Positions 46,162-57,900 of a stretch of 64,000 bases of DNA are shown here, one piece after another. Position 1 is the stretch's first letter; each line of letters begins with the position of its first letter. The notes under the pieces are model-generated. The model saw nothing but the letters and a program-made list of their open reading frames with translations, was not told the origin of the DNA and did not search any database. The position numbers were made by a program, and so were the translations under genes. The DNA lies in assembly GCF_030813515.1 (NCBI RefSeq), contig NZ_JAUSUK010000001.1:1426001-1490000 (forward strand), given 5' to 3'. Source of the stretch: Rhodopseudomonas julia. GTDB taxonomy: Bacteria > Pseudomonadota > Alphaproteobacteria > Rhizobiales > Afifellaceae.

Positions 46162-46722
46162 GTGGCGGACTCCTCCTCCCCTGTATCTGGCGTGGCTGAT
46201 CGGTATGCGGCGGCTTTGTTTGAGCTGGCGCTGGAGGAATCGGCTATCGAACAGGTCGAAACCGATCTCGATCGCTATACGCAGATGCTCGACGAGAGTG
46301 CCGATTTCCGCAGGCTCGTCGAAAGCCCGGCTTTCTCCGCCGAGGATCAACTCGGCGCGATGAAGGTGCTGAACGAACGCGCAGGCATTACTGGTCTTGC
46401 GGCGAATTTCGTCGGCGTCCTGGCGCAGAACCGGCGGCTGTTTACGCTGCCCGGCGTCATCCGGTCGTTCAAGCGGCGTGCCGCGGAGCATCGCGGCGAG
46501 GTGACGGCACATGTCACTGCGGCGCAGGCCTTGAGCGAGGAGCAAAAAAGCGCCCTGAAAGCGGCGCTGAAAGAGCGCCTCGGCAAGGATGCCAATCTCG
46601 ATCTCAAGGTCGATCCTGCGATTCTTGGCGGCCTCGTCGTCAAGCTCGGTTCGCAGATGATTGACACCTCGCTCAGGACCAAGCTCAACATGATGAAATC
46701 ACGTCTTAAAGAGGCCAGCTGA
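46162..46722 (+). CDS. atpH: F1 ATP synthase delta subunit
   Basis: AtpH, 186 residues, is the peripheral stalk-F1 connector. The start [20 protein letters not shown] and the C-terminal [20 protein letters not shown] are family signatures (OSCP/delta). It starts with GTG at 46162 behind AGGA. The stop overlaps the ATG of atpA by one base. The F0 genes are not in this window, as usual for alphaproteobacteria. Confidence 0.97.
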   Translation: MADSSSPVSGVADRYAAALFELALEESAIEQVETDLDRYTQMLDESADFRRLVESPAFSAEDQLGAMKVLNERAGITGLAANFVGVLAQNRRLFTLPGVIRSFKRRAAEHRGEVTAHVTAAQALSEEQKSALKAALKERLGKDANLDLKVDPAILGGLVVKLGSQMIDTSLRTKLNMMKSRLKEAS

Positions 46723-48254
46723 TGGATATTCGGGCCGCAGAGATCTCCTCGATCCTGAAGGAGCAGATCAAGAATTTCGGCAAGGAAGCCGAGGTCACCG
46801 AGGTTGGCCAGGTCCTGTCCGTCGGTGACGGCATCGCCCGCGTCTACGGCCTCGACAAGGTTCAGGCCGGTGAGATGGTCGAGTTCGACGGCGGCGTCCG
46901 TGGCATGGCGTTGAACCTCGAAGAAGACAATGTCGGCGTCGTCATCTTCGGCTCCGACCGGGAGATCAAGGAAGGTTCCACCGTCAAGCGGACCGGCGCC
47001 ATCGTGGAAGTTCCGGTGGGCAAGGGCCTGCTCGGCCGCGTCGTCGACGGTCTCGGCAATCCGATCGATGGCAAGGGCCCGATCGATTCGACCGAGAAGC
47101 GCCGCGTCGACGTGAAGGCGCCGGGCATCATTCCGCGCAAATCGGTGCATGAGCCGATGTCGACCGGCTTGAAGGCCATCGACGCGCTTATCCCGATCGG
47201 TCGTGGCCAGCGTGAGCTCATCATCGGCGATCGCCAGACCGGCAAGTCGGCCATCATTCTCGATACGATCCTCAACCAGAAGCCCGCCTGGGACCGCAAG
47301 GACGAGGATCGGATCCTTTATTGCATCTATGTCGCCGTCGGTCAGAAGCGTTCGACGGTCGCGCAGTTCGCCAAGACGCTCGAAGAGCGCGGCGCGCTGG
47401 AATATTCCATCATCATCGCGGCAACCGCGTCCGATCCGGCGCCGATGCAGTATCTGGCGCCGTTCACCGGCTGCGCGATGGGTGAGTTTTTCCGCGACAA
47501 CGGCATGCACGCCCTGATCGCCTATGACGATCTCTCTAAGCAGGCCGTGGCCTATCGTCAGATGTCGCTGCTCCTTCGTCGTCCGCCAGGACGCGAGGCT
47601 TATCCGGGTGACGTCTTCTATCTGCATTCGCGCCTCCTGGAGCGCGCTGCGAAGATGAACGACGATTACGGCTCGGGTTCTCTGACGGCTCTGCCGGTCA
47701 TCGAAACGCAGGCGAATGACGTGTCGGCCTATATTCCGACCAACGTCATCTCCATTACCGATGGTCAGATCTTCCTGGAGACGGATCTCTTCTACCAGGG
47801 TATCCGTCCGGCGGTGAATGTCGGTCTGTCGGTGTCGCGTGTCGGTTCGTCGGCTCAGATCAAGGCGATGAAGCAGGTTGCCGGTTCGATTAAGGGTGAG
47901 CTTGCGCAGTACCGCGAAATGGCGGCGTTCGCGCAGTTCGGCTCTGACCTCGACCGCGCCACGCAGCGTCTTCTCGATCGCGGTGCGCGTCTGACGGAGC
48001 TCTTGAAGCAGCCGCAGTTCTCGCCGCTCAAAACCGAGGAGCAGGTCGTCGTCATCTATGCAGGCGTCAACGGCTATCTGGACAAGATCAGGGTTGTGGA
48101 CGTGCGTCCTTTCGAGGACGGGCTCCTGGTTCTGATGCGCAACGAGCACCAGGATGTGCTCGACCAGATCCGCACCGAGCAGCAGCTTTCGGACGAACTC
48201 CGTGAGAAGCTGACGGCGATCCTCGACAAATTCGCCAAGAATTTCGCGGCGTAA
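46722..48254 (+). CDS. atpA: F1 ATP synthase alpha subunit
   Basis: AtpA, 510 residues, is the non-catalytic nucleotide-binding subunit. Walker A is [10 protein letters not shown] (about residue 170), and the catalytic-interface arginine region appears in [19 protein letters not shown]. The N-terminal [19 protein letters not shown] is typical. Length and operon position are normal. Confidence 0.99.
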   Translation: MDIRAAEISSILKEQIKNFGKEAEVTEVGQVLSVGDGIARVYGLDKVQAGEMVEFDGGVRGMALNLEEDNVGVVIFGSDREIKEGSTVKRTGAIVEVPVGKGLLGRVVDGLGNPIDGKGPIDSTEKRRVDVKAPGIIPRKSVHEPMSTGLKAIDALIPIGRGQRELIIGDRQTGKSAIILDTILNQKPAWDRKDEDRILYCIYVAVGQKRSTVAQFAKTLEERGALEYSIIIAATASDPAPMQYLAPFTGCAMGEFFRDNGMHALIAYDDLSKQAVAYRQMSLLLRRPPGREAYPGDVFYLHSRLLERAAKMNDDYGSGSLTALPVIETQANDVSAYIPTNVISITDGQIFLETDLFYQGIRPAVNVGLSVSRVGSSAQIKAMKQVAGSIKGELAQYREMAAFAQFGSDLDRATQRLLDRGARLTELLKQPQFSPLKTEEQVVVIYAGVNGYLDKIRVVDVRPFEDGLLVLMRNEHQDVLDQIRTEQQLSDELREKLTAILDKFAKNFAA

Positions 48255-48275
48255 AGCTCTGAGGAGAAGCGGCTC

Positions 48276-49151
48276 ATGGCGAGCCTAAAGGACCTACGCA
48301 ACCGTATCGCCTCGGTTAAGGCGACGCAGAAGATCACCAAGGCCATGCAGATGGTGGCCGCGGCGAAGCTGCGTAAAGCCCAAGAGGCGGCTGTCGCGGC
48401 CCGACCCTATGCCGAGCGCATGGAAAAGGTGCTCGCCAATATCGGGGCCTCGGTCGCCGGCAGCGAGAGCGCACCCGCGCTCATCGCCGGAACGGGCAAG
48501 GACGACGTGCATCTGCTCGTCGTCTTTACCGCCGAGCGTGGCCTCGCCGGCGCTTTTAATGCCTCGATCGTCCGCAAGGCGCGCCTGGATGCGCGCCGAC
48601 TCGTGGGCGAGGGCAAAACGGTCAAGCTCTTTCTTGTCGGCAAGAAGGGCAACGACATGATGCGCCGCGAGTTCGAAAAGGAAATCGTGGATCGAACGGA
48701 CTTCCGCGGTGTGCGGCAGTTCGCTTTCAGCGATGCGCTCGGGGTGGCCGACAAGCTCCTCGCGATGTTCGACGAGGGCGCCTTCGACGTCGCGACGATC
48801 TATTATTCGCGATTTGAATCGGTGATCACGCAGGTGCCAGTCGCCCAGCGGGTCATCCCCGTCGATCTCGGTGATGTGGAGGAGGCCGACACCTCGCTGC
48901 ATTACGAGTATGAGCCGGACGAGGAGACGATCCTCGCCGATCTGCTGCCGCGCAATCTTGCCGTGCAGATCTTCCGGGCTCTTCTGGAGAATGCCGCCTC
49001 CGAGCAGGGCGCGCGTATGACGGCGATGGACAATGCGACCCGCAATGCCGGCGAGATGATCGACAAGCTGTCCTTGTCGTACAATCGTCAGCGGCAGGCC
49101 CAGATCACGACCGAGTTGATCGAAATCATCTCCGGTGCAGAATCGCTTTAA
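48276..49151 (+). CDS. atpG: F1 ATP synthase gamma subunit
   Basis: AtpG, 291 residues, is the rotating central stalk. The N-terminal coiled coil includes [20 protein letters not shown] and the C-terminal helix [20 protein letters not shown]. It lies 21 bp after atpA; the 80-bp gap to atpD is the largest in the operon. Confidence 0.98.
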   Translation: MASLKDLRNRIASVKATQKITKAMQMVAAAKLRKAQEAAVAARPYAERMEKVLANIGASVAGSESAPALIAGTGKDDVHLLVVFTAERGLAGAFNASIVRKARLDARRLVGEGKTVKLFLVGKKGNDMMRREFEKEIVDRTDFRGVRQFAFSDALGVADKLLAMFDEGAFDVATIYYSRFESVITQVPVAQRVIPVDLGDVEEADTSLHYEYEPDEETILADLLPRNLAVQIFRALLENAASEQGARMTAMDNATRNAGEMIDKLSLSYNRQRQAQITTELIEIISGAESL

Positions 49152-49162
49152 CGCGCCGATGA

Positions 49163-50668
<1,506 letters not shown>

Positions 50669-50694
50669 CGCGGCTTTCAACCGGGGAGCCTTAA

Positions 50695-51105
50695 ATGGCC
50701 GAACCATTTCAATTCGATCTCGTCACGCCTTCTGCCCTCCTCGTTTCGGAGGAGGTGCAGCAGGTGGTCGTGCCGGGGCAGGAAGGCTTCTTCACGATGC
50801 TGCGGCAGCACGCGCCGTTGATGACGACGCTGAAGCCTGGCTTCCTGGAAGTCTTGAAGGCTGGCGGCGAGACACAGCGAATCTATGTGCGCGGCGGTTT
50901 TGCCGATGCGACGCCTGAAAGCCTCACCATCCTCGCCGATTTCGCGGTGCCGGAGACGGAGCTCAATTCCGATATCATCGACGAGCATATCCGTGAGGCC
51001 GAGGCAGAGCTTGAGGCGGCGGCCGGCGACATGAGCAAGTATCCGGTGGCGCATAAGCGCGTCTCCGATTTGCATGATGTGCGTCGCTGGATCATTCCGG
51101 CCTAG
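50695..51105 (+). CDS. atpC: F1 ATP synthase epsilon subunit
   Basis: AtpC, 136 residues, has the N-terminal beta-sandwich (FDLVTPSALLVSEEVQQVVV and GFFTMLRQHAPLMTTLKPG) and a short C-terminal helical part that couples to gamma and can inhibit ATP hydrolysis. It ends the atpHAGDC operon; hpf follows after 145 bp. Confidence 0.97.
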   Translation: MAEPFQFDLVTPSALLVSEEVQQVVVPGQEGFFTMLRQHAPLMTTLKPGFLEVLKAGGETQRIYVRGGFADATPESLTILADFAVPETELNSDIIDEHIREAEAELEAAAGDMSKYPVAHKRVSDLHDVRRWIIPA

Positions 51106-51250
51106 GCGCGGTTACGCGGCGATGCTGCGCCGCCACAAGCAACAAGATTGACACGCTCGGGGGAGGCGCGTAACGCTCCGCGTGACCGCCTCTGCCGACG
51201 CTTGTATGCATCCGGGCCCTTGAGCCCATTCAACTGGACCTTTCTTAGCG

Positions 51251-51850
51251 ATGGCATTGAAGATATCCGGCAAAAACGTCGATATCGGCGAGGCTCTGCG
51301 ATCTCGGATCGAAGAGACCGTCGAGGCAGCGGTGAAGAAGTATTTCGACGGCGGCTATGCTGGCCACGTCGTGGTGGCCAAAAATGGCCGCAACTTCCAC
51401 ACAGATTGTTCTCTGCATCTGGATTCTGGGGCCGTCTTCGAGGCGAGCAGCACCAGCGCTGATGCCAATGACGGTTTCGATGCTGCGGCTGAGAGGCTTG
51501 AGAAGCGCCTGCGGCGCTACAAGCGCCGCATCAAGGATCATAAAGGCAAGCCGAGCCACAAGCTTGCCGGAGCGGCTGCCAACGCTTTCATCATCGAGCC
51601 GCCCGATGAAGAAGAGGAAATCGGCGAAGAGTATGCACCGGCGATCGTTGCAGAGACGACGACGGAAATCCGCCGCATGACGGTCAGTTCTGCGGTGTTG
51701 CAGCTCGATATGACGGACGCACCGGTCGTCGTCTTCCGCAATCATTCGCACGGCGGTCTCAACGTCGTGTATCGTCGGCCCGATGGCCATTTCGGCTGGA
51801 TCGATCCCGTCTTGAACGAGCCTTCCGAGCCGAACAACGGCGGAAGCTGA
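51251..51850 (+). CDS. hpf: Ribosome hibernation promoting factor, long form
   Basis: This 199-residue long-form HPF/RaiA protein has an N-terminal S30AE domain (about 1-110, MALKISGKNVDIGEALRSRI) that binds the 30S A/P region, and a C-terminal dimerisation domain (about 135-185, including VLQLDMTDAPVVVFRNHS) that joins 70S ribosomes into 100S dimers. It is followed by ptsN after 43 bp. In many alphaproteobacteria the pair lies behind rpoN; here it lies behind the ATP synthase operon. Confidence 0.95.
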   Translation: MALKISGKNVDIGEALRSRIEETVEAAVKKYFDGGYAGHVVVAKNGRNFHTDCSLHLDSGAVFEASSTSADANDGFDAAAERLEKRLRRYKRRIKDHKGKPSHKLAGAAANAFIIEPPDEEEEIGEEYAPAIVAETTTEIRRMTVSSAVLQLDMTDAPVVVFRNHSHGGLNVVYRRPDGHFGWIDPVLNEPSEPNNGGS

Positions 51851-51893
51851 CCGGGGCGTGGTGCACCTCGGCGATCAATCTTGGTGAATCCTC

Positions 51894-52364
51894 ATGGATC
51901 TAAGCGACCTCCTGAAGCCTGAAGCAGTTGTGCCGAACCTCAAGGCCGTCAGCAAAAAACAGGTCATTCAGGATCTCTGCGCCAAGGCCGCGCGCCTGAC
52001 GGGTCTGTCGGAACGCGAATTGTTCGACACCATCTTGCAGCGCGAGCGGCTTGGTTCGACGGGTGTTGGGCAGGGCGTTGCTATTCCGCATGGCAAGCCC
52101 CGACAGATCGACAAGATCACCGGCGTCTTCGCGCGGCTTTCAAAGCCGGTCGATTTTGAATCGCTTGATGATCAGCCGGTCGATCTCGTGTTTCTGCTGT
52201 TGGCCCCGGAAGGTGCCGGAGCCGACCATCTGAAAGCGTTGGCACGCATTGCGCGCGTGCTGCGGGACGGTCAGGTCGCCGCCAAACTCCGCGCCACCAC
52301 CGACCCGGATGCGATATACTCGCTCTTGGTCGATCGCAGCACGTCGTCCCAAAGCGCCGCCTGA
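51894..52364 (+). CDS. ptsN: PTS IIA-like nitrogen-regulatory protein
   Basis: PtsN (EIIA-Ntr), 156 residues, is phosphorylated by the nitrogen PTS and controls potassium transport and nitrogen/carbon responses. The phospho-accepting histidine is in GVGQGVAIPHGKPRQIDK. The length is normal and there is no membrane segment. It follows hpf and faces a convergent DUF1150 gene. Confidence 0.95.
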   Translation: MDLSDLLKPEAVVPNLKAVSKKQVIQDLCAKAARLTGLSERELFDTILQRERLGSTGVGQGVAIPHGKPRQIDKITGVFARLSKPVDFESLDDQPVDLVFLLLAPEGAGADHLKALARIARVLRDGQVAAKLRATTDPDAIYSLLVDRSTSSQSAA

Positions 52365-52408
52365 GGCGGCCCGTCTGGGCGCATAGCTTCGAAGTTTACG
52401 GCAAAGCG

Positions 52409-52663
52409 TCAGTGGACGCTGAGCGGTTCCAGATCGTTGCTGCGGGCGTTGGCAAGGGCGGCGGCACGCGAATCCGTCAATAGGATCGGCGTTCCGTCTG
52501 CTGTCAGGAGTGCCCAAAGCTCAAGTCCCGGCGCAAGCTCCGGCGCAGAAGGGAAGAGGCTCGCCACGTCGTCCGACTTGACCGGCCGGACATAGGCGAT
52601 TTCACCGCCTCCGAACTGAGCGAATGCGGCAGTGTTTGCCTTATGCTGTTCGCAATCCGTCAT
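52409..52663 (-). CDS. DUF1150 family protein
   Basis: This 84-residue protein is a member of DUF1150, a small alphaproteobacterial family often found beside an Hsp20 gene. The signature is YVRPVKSDDVASLFPSAPEL followed by LWALLTADGTPILLTDSRAA. It is probably cytoplasmic and its function is unknown. No small heat-shock protein gene is visible next to it. Confidence 0.88.
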   Translation of the reverse strand: MTDCEQHKANTAAFAQFGGGEIAYVRPVKSDDVASLFPSAPELAPGLELWALLTADGTPILLTDSRAAALANARSNDLEPLSVH

Positions 52664-53062
52664 CTCGTACTCCTTTACGGCCGTGCTTGCGGCCGTGTCC
52701 TTCTATGAAGCGACCTTGCGGCCGGACCCGAAGCGGCGTGCCGGACGCTATCGGAATATGGGAACGCGACCGGGCCCCCACAAGAAGCATGCCGGCATGG
52801 GCTGAGGCTGGTGTCAGCGCGCGATCGGCGGCCGTACATACTTGTGCGATTGTGAAAAACTTAATCATATTGATGGCTTATTAGGCCCGCTTGCAATCAG
52901 TGCCGGTGCGGCGAAAGGGTCACACTTCTTGAAAGCCTTCCGGGGATAGCTGTCGCCATCTTTTTGGATCGTCTAGATTTATTTGGCGTGGCGGGCGCGT
53001 GTGAGTTCAGGGTCGAGCGCAAAGTGCATGTCGGGAATACATATTTGAGCTGGTGCCCGCGG
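52664..53062. other. Intergenic region upstream of tamA
   Basis: This 399-base stretch between divergent DUF1150 and tamA genes shows no credible gene. A 10-bp palindrome (ATGCCGGCAT) lies near 52789, and an AT-richer part from about 52850 to 52880 probably carries promoters. No hairpin with a T-run was seen. Confidence 0.45.
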
Positions 53063-54982
53063 ATGAACCTTCGTCCCCGCTTCGGTCTTGGGCGAACCGT
53101 GCGTGCCGGCCTTATGGCCGGATGCGCGTTTTTCGCATTTCAGGCGCCCGCGGCCCAGGCTTTCGAGCTATTCGGTTACCATCTCTGGGGTGGAAAGGAG
53201 CCGGACGAGACCGTTCTCGAACCGCAGACCTATACGCTCAACCTCACCGTCACGCCGGACGACGATGGCATCGCCGATCGGATCCAGAATGCCTCGCAGC
53301 TCTACGGCAAGCGCGAGGAGCCGGCGGCTGGGACTGCCGGTCTCGTGTCCCGCGCCCGGGGCGATTACGCTCGCATCCTGACAGCCCTCTATGCACGTGG
53401 CCGTTATGGTGGCGTCATCACCATCACGATCGCTGGGCGTCCCGTCGACCAGATCACGCCCGATGTGACGCTTCCCGCCGATGTTCCGGTGAAAGTGAAT
53501 GTCGATCCGGGCCCAATTTATCACTTCGCCGCGATCGACATCGTCAATCCACCCGATTTCAACACCCGCGAGACGCATCGGATCGATACGCCTCAGGAAC
53601 TCGGCCTGACACAGGGCGCGCCCGCGGAATCCGGCGCGATCCTGAAATCGGAAACGAGCCTGACCAATGCCTGGAAGCAATTCGGCTATCCCAAGGTGAA
53701 GGTGGAGCGCGAGATCGTGGCCGATCATGCGACCCGCACCGTCGATGTCCGGCTCGCCGTCGATACCGGGCCCTATGCGCGCCTCGGTCGGGTAAGCGTG
53801 AGCGGTACGGAGCGCATGAATCCGGGCTTCGTCGGCTATATGACCGGGATCAAGGGCGGAGAAGAATATGATCCCGACAGGATCGATCGCGCGCGCGAGC
53901 GTTTGCGTCGACTCGAGGTCTTCCGTTCGATCACCATTCAGGAGGCGGAGGCCGTCGGATCGGACGGTTTCATGCCTCTCTCCGTCCGGGTTGCGGAACG
54001 CAAGCGCCGGCTGATCGGCGGTGAGGCAAAATACTCGACCATCGATGGCGCGACGCTCGGCGCCTATTGGGTCCATCGCAATCTCTTCGGCCATGCGGAG
54101 AGGCTTCGCATCGAAGGCAGTGTGTCCGGCATCGACGGCGCCGATTACGAGAATTTCGATTATATGCTCGCCACGACCTTCACGCGGCCGGGCATCTTCA
54201 CGCCGGATACCGATCTCGTCACCAATGTCACCGCCAAGCGGGAAGACAACGACACCTACAAAGAGCAGAGCATCTCCGGCCAGGTGGGCATCACGCACCG
54301 CTTCACCGAAGATCTCAGCCTCGATACGGCGGTGAAGCTGGAACGTTCGCGCATCGAGGATGCGCTTGGGATCAATCATTATCTGATCGCCTCGCTGCCG
54401 ACGAAGCTCGAATACGACACTCGCGACAACAAGCTCGATCCGGCCGAAGGCATTCACGCAACGCTGTCGGGCGAACCGTTTTACGAGTTCTACGAGGAGT
54501 ATCCGGCCCTGCGGTCGCAAGCGGAGCTGGCGACCTATTATAGCTTCGACCGGCGCGGCTATTACGTGCTGGCAGCGCGTGCCAAAGCCGGCAATGTCGT
54601 CGGCCCGTCGATCGAGGATCTGCCGGCGAGCCGTCGTTTCCTCGCCGGCGGAGGCGGATCGGTGCGTGGCTATAGCTATGAGACGATCGGCGTCGGACTG
54701 CCAAACGGTGAAACAACGGGCGGCAAGTCGCTCCTGGAGGGCTCGCTTGAATTTCGCGCCCGCGTCACCGATTCGATCGGCGTCGTGCCCTTCGTCGACA
54801 TCGGAACCGTGAGCGAGGACGCCATTCCGGATTTCTCCGAAGATCTGAAAATCGGCGTCGGCGTCGGCCTTCGCTACTACACCGGTCTCGGGCCGATCCG
54901 CGTCGATGTGGCCATGCCGCTCGATCCCGGCAAGGACGATTCCGATTACGCCATCTATGTCGGCATCGGGCAGGCCTTCTGA
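53063..54982 (+). CDS. tamA: Translocation and assembly module outer membrane protein TamA
   Basis: TamA, 639 residues, is an Omp85-family outer membrane protein. It has a signal peptide (residues 1-34, GLMAGCAFFAFQAPAAQA), POTRA domains in the first 280 residues, and a 16-strand barrel in the C-terminal half ending in VGIGQAF with the expected terminal aromatic. The barrel lid motif region reads RFLAGGGGSVRGYSYETIG. TamA works with TamB, here immediately downstream and overlapping by one base, to insert beta-barrel proteins or move lipids. The ATG at 53063 starts the signal peptide. Confidence 0.95.
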   Translation: MNLRPRFGLGRTVRAGLMAGCAFFAFQAPAAQAFELFGYHLWGGKEPDETVLEPQTYTLNLTVTPDDDGIADRIQNASQLYGKREEPAAGTAGLVSRARGDYARILTALYARGRYGGVITITIAGRPVDQITPDVTLPADVPVKVNVDPGPIYHFAAIDIVNPPDFNTRETHRIDTPQELGLTQGAPAESGAILKSETSLTNAWKQFGYPKVKVEREIVADHATRTVDVRLAVDTGPYARLGRVSVSGTERMNPGFVGYMTGIKGGEEYDPDRIDRARERLRRLEVFRSITIQEAEAVGSDGFMPLSVRVAERKRRLIGGEAKYSTIDGATLGAYWVHRNLFGHAERLRIEGSVSGIDGADYENFDYMLATTFTRPGIFTPDTDLVTNVTAKREDNDTYKEQSISGQVGITHRFTEDLSLDTAVKLERSRIEDALGINHYLIASLPTKLEYDTRDNKLDPAEGIHATLSGEPFYEFYEEYPALRSQAELATYYSFDRRGYYVLAARAKAGNVVGPSIEDLPASRRFLAGGGGSVRGYSYETIGVGLPNGETTGGKSLLEGSLEFRARVTDSIGVVPFVDIGTVSEDAIPDFSEDLKIGVGVGLRYYTGLGPIRVDVAMPLDPGKDDSDYAIYVGIGQAF

Positions 54983-57900
54983 TGAAGAAACGGACCACCC
55001 TTCTTGCTTCTCTGGCGCTTGTGGCCGTCGTCGGCGCTGCAAGCTTCGGCGTGCCCTTCGCGCTCGCGCAAGAAAACGACAAATCCTGGCTGCAGAACTT
55101 TTTGGAGAGCAAGCTCTCCGCTCCGGGCCGGCAAATCTCCATCGGTGCCATCAGCGGCACTCTTTCCTCAAGCCCGTCCATCGCCTCGCTCACCGTCTCC
55201 GACGACGCCGGTCCCTGGCTGACGCTGCAGGATGTCTCCGTCTCCTGGAACCGGGGCGCGCTCTTGCGCGGTCGCCTCGACATCGACAGCCTCAACGCCG
55301 CCTCTCTCAATGTCGCCCGTAAGCCCAATCCCGGGCCGGAAACGACGCCTTCCTCCGATTCCGGCGGCGGGGGCTTTTCTCTGCCGATCGACGTCACCAT
55401 CGACGAAATCGCCATCCCTCAGATCCATCTGGGGGCGCCTGTCATTGGACAAGAAGCCGACCTCAGTCTGACGGGTGCTGCGGCCGTCACGTCGGACGAA
55501 ACGTCGGCCTCGCTTCAGGTCGAGCGCCAAGACGATCCAGGTGGGAGCTTCAACGCCAAGTTCAGCCTGGTGCCCGGGCAGAACGTTCTCGACATCGAGG
55601 CGAGCTTCGATGAGCCGGCCGGCGGTCTCGTCAGCACCGCAGCCGGAATCCCCGGCGCGCCGCCGCTGGCCTTTTCGATCGATGGCGAAGGCCCTCTCAA
55701 TGATTTCAAAGCGCAGATTGCGCTGAGCGCCAAGGGCGAAGAGAAGATCACTGGCCAGGCCGCCGTCCAGCGTCAGGATGCGGCCTACCACATCACGGCC
55801 AACCTATCCGGCTCACTTTCGGGGCTTGCAACCGGCGACAGCGCCCAGCTCCTCACGGGAGAAAGTCAGCTTGCCGTCGACGTGTTGCGCAGCGACGATG
55901 GCCGGATCAGCATCCGTCGTGTCGATCTCGAAAGCCAAAGGGTCAATCTTTCCGCGACCGCCGAGCTCGCAACCGACGGCTTCCCGAGCCAGGGTAAGGT
56001 CAACCTCAGCGTCAACGAGGGCCAGTCGGCTCCGCTGTCTTTGCCGGGCTACAACGGCGAGGCGTCGATCGGCGGGCTCACTGTCACGGCTTCCTTGAGC
56101 GGAGACGCGCAGAAGAGCTGGCAGGCCGAAATCGCGGCCCGGAACGTGACGCATCCGCGGGGCAATCTTGCCAGCCTCAACGTCAGAGGCTCCGGCCAGG
56201 CGCAGTCGCTCGGCGATCCGCAGGGGCGCCAGGCGACCTTTGATGTTCAAGGACAGGCGGAAGGAATGGAGCCCCGCGATGTGGCTCTTGCACAAGCCCT
56301 CGGGCGGGCGATCAGCCTCAACGCCAAAGGCCGCTGGCAGGCGGGTTCGCCCGTGCGCGTCGAAGAAAGCCGCGTCGTTGCTGGAAATACCGAAGCGAGT
56401 TTTACAGGCGCAGCCTCGCTGCGCTCGGTCCTTGGCCGTGCTGCTTTATCGACGGCTGATCTTTCGCGCTTTTCCGGCCTCGCCGGGCAAGATCTTGCCG
56501 GCGCCGTTGATGTCGACGCCAATGGCAGCGTCGACCTCAAATCGATGGGCTTTGACCTCACCGTCGGGGCGAACGGTCGGGGGCTCGAGGTCGGTATCGC
56601 AGCCCTTGATGCCCTTCTCACCGGTCCGGTGCGCCTCGAAGGCGGTGTGGCGCGCAACGAGACCGGGGGCTTCACTTTCCGTGATCTTCACCTGAATTCA
56701 GACGCGCTCGTCGTGACGGCCGATGGCAGCTACGCTGCCGAAGCCGTCGATCTCGCATTGCGTGCGGAGATCGATGATCTGGCCCGCGCCACCGATCGCG
56801 CGCGGGGGGCCGCACGCCTCGTCGTCGACATTTCCGGCACCCAGGCGGCGCCACAAATCTCCGCCACGGCGACGGGCGACAATCTCGTCATGATGGACAA
56901 GCCGCTCACCGGCGCCAAGGCCAGCTTCAACGGCACGGTTGCAGGCAGCAAGGTCGACGGTGAGTTCTCGCTTGCCGGCAATCTCGGCGGTGTGCCGCTC
57001 GACGGGTCGGGGCGCATCGCCTCGCTCGAGGGCGGTGTCCGGCAGCTGCAGGATCTTTTGGTCACGGCCGGAGCCGCGAAGCTCGCCGGCGACGCCGCTA
57101 TGCGTGCCGACGGTCTTGTCTCGGGCGATCTCAGCCTCAACGCGCCAAACATCGACGCAATCGCCCCGCTCTTCTTGATGGAGGCCGAAGGCGCCGTCGA
57201 TCTCGACATTGCGCTGTCCTCCGATGAGGGCCAGCAGGATGCACGGGTTTCCGGGACGATCGACAATTTGAAACTCGAGCAGGCCTCGGTCACCTCCGGG
57301 CGCATCGACCTGTCCGGACAGAACCTTCTGCAAGCGCCGGCTTTGCAGGGTATGTTCGACTTTCGCGGCATTCGCGCCGGTGGTTTCGACGTGCGCAGCC
57401 TTGAGGGAACCGCCGAGCAGACGGAAGGCAATACGGATTTCCGGGTGATCGCCGACACGGCCGATGGTGGGGGACGGTTCGCCGGCCAACTTCAGCCGAC
57501 AGAAAAGGGCTTTGCCGTCAATCTCGAGACTCTGTCCTTCTCACATCAGGGTGTGGAGGCCGAGCTGCAACGTCCGTCACGCATCGTCCTCGAAAATGGC
57601 ACGGTCGGCATCGACGATCTGGCGCTTGCCGCGGGCGGCGGCCAATTGACCGTCAATGGCTCGGCCGGCAACGAACTCGATCTCCAGGTCGTGCTCGATG
57701 CGGTCAATGCCGCGGTCGTCAACGCTTTCGCGCCCGATCTCGACCTCGCCGGCACGATTTCCGGTCAGGCGAAAGTCAAGGGAACTTCGGCGCGGCCGGA
57801 ACCCGCCTTCGACGTCACCTGGCGCGGCGCGACTGCCGCCCCGGTTCGGCAGGCCAATGCCGGTCCCTTCGACATTTCGGCCAAGGGCAATTACGTCGAT

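Noticed and set aside
46347-48149. 600-residue minus-strand frame over atpH/atpA
   Set aside because: It is opposite highly conserved ATP synthase genes; the His/Arg/Asp-rich translation is typical of antisense to high-GC genes.
52641-52868. 75-residue frame upstream of DUF1150
   Set aside because: It has no family features and overlaps the start of the DUF1150 gene; likely chance.
53168-55042. 624-residue minus-strand frame over tamA
   Set aside because: It is opposite a clear Omp85 gene; no recognisable domain and composition typical of a shadow.
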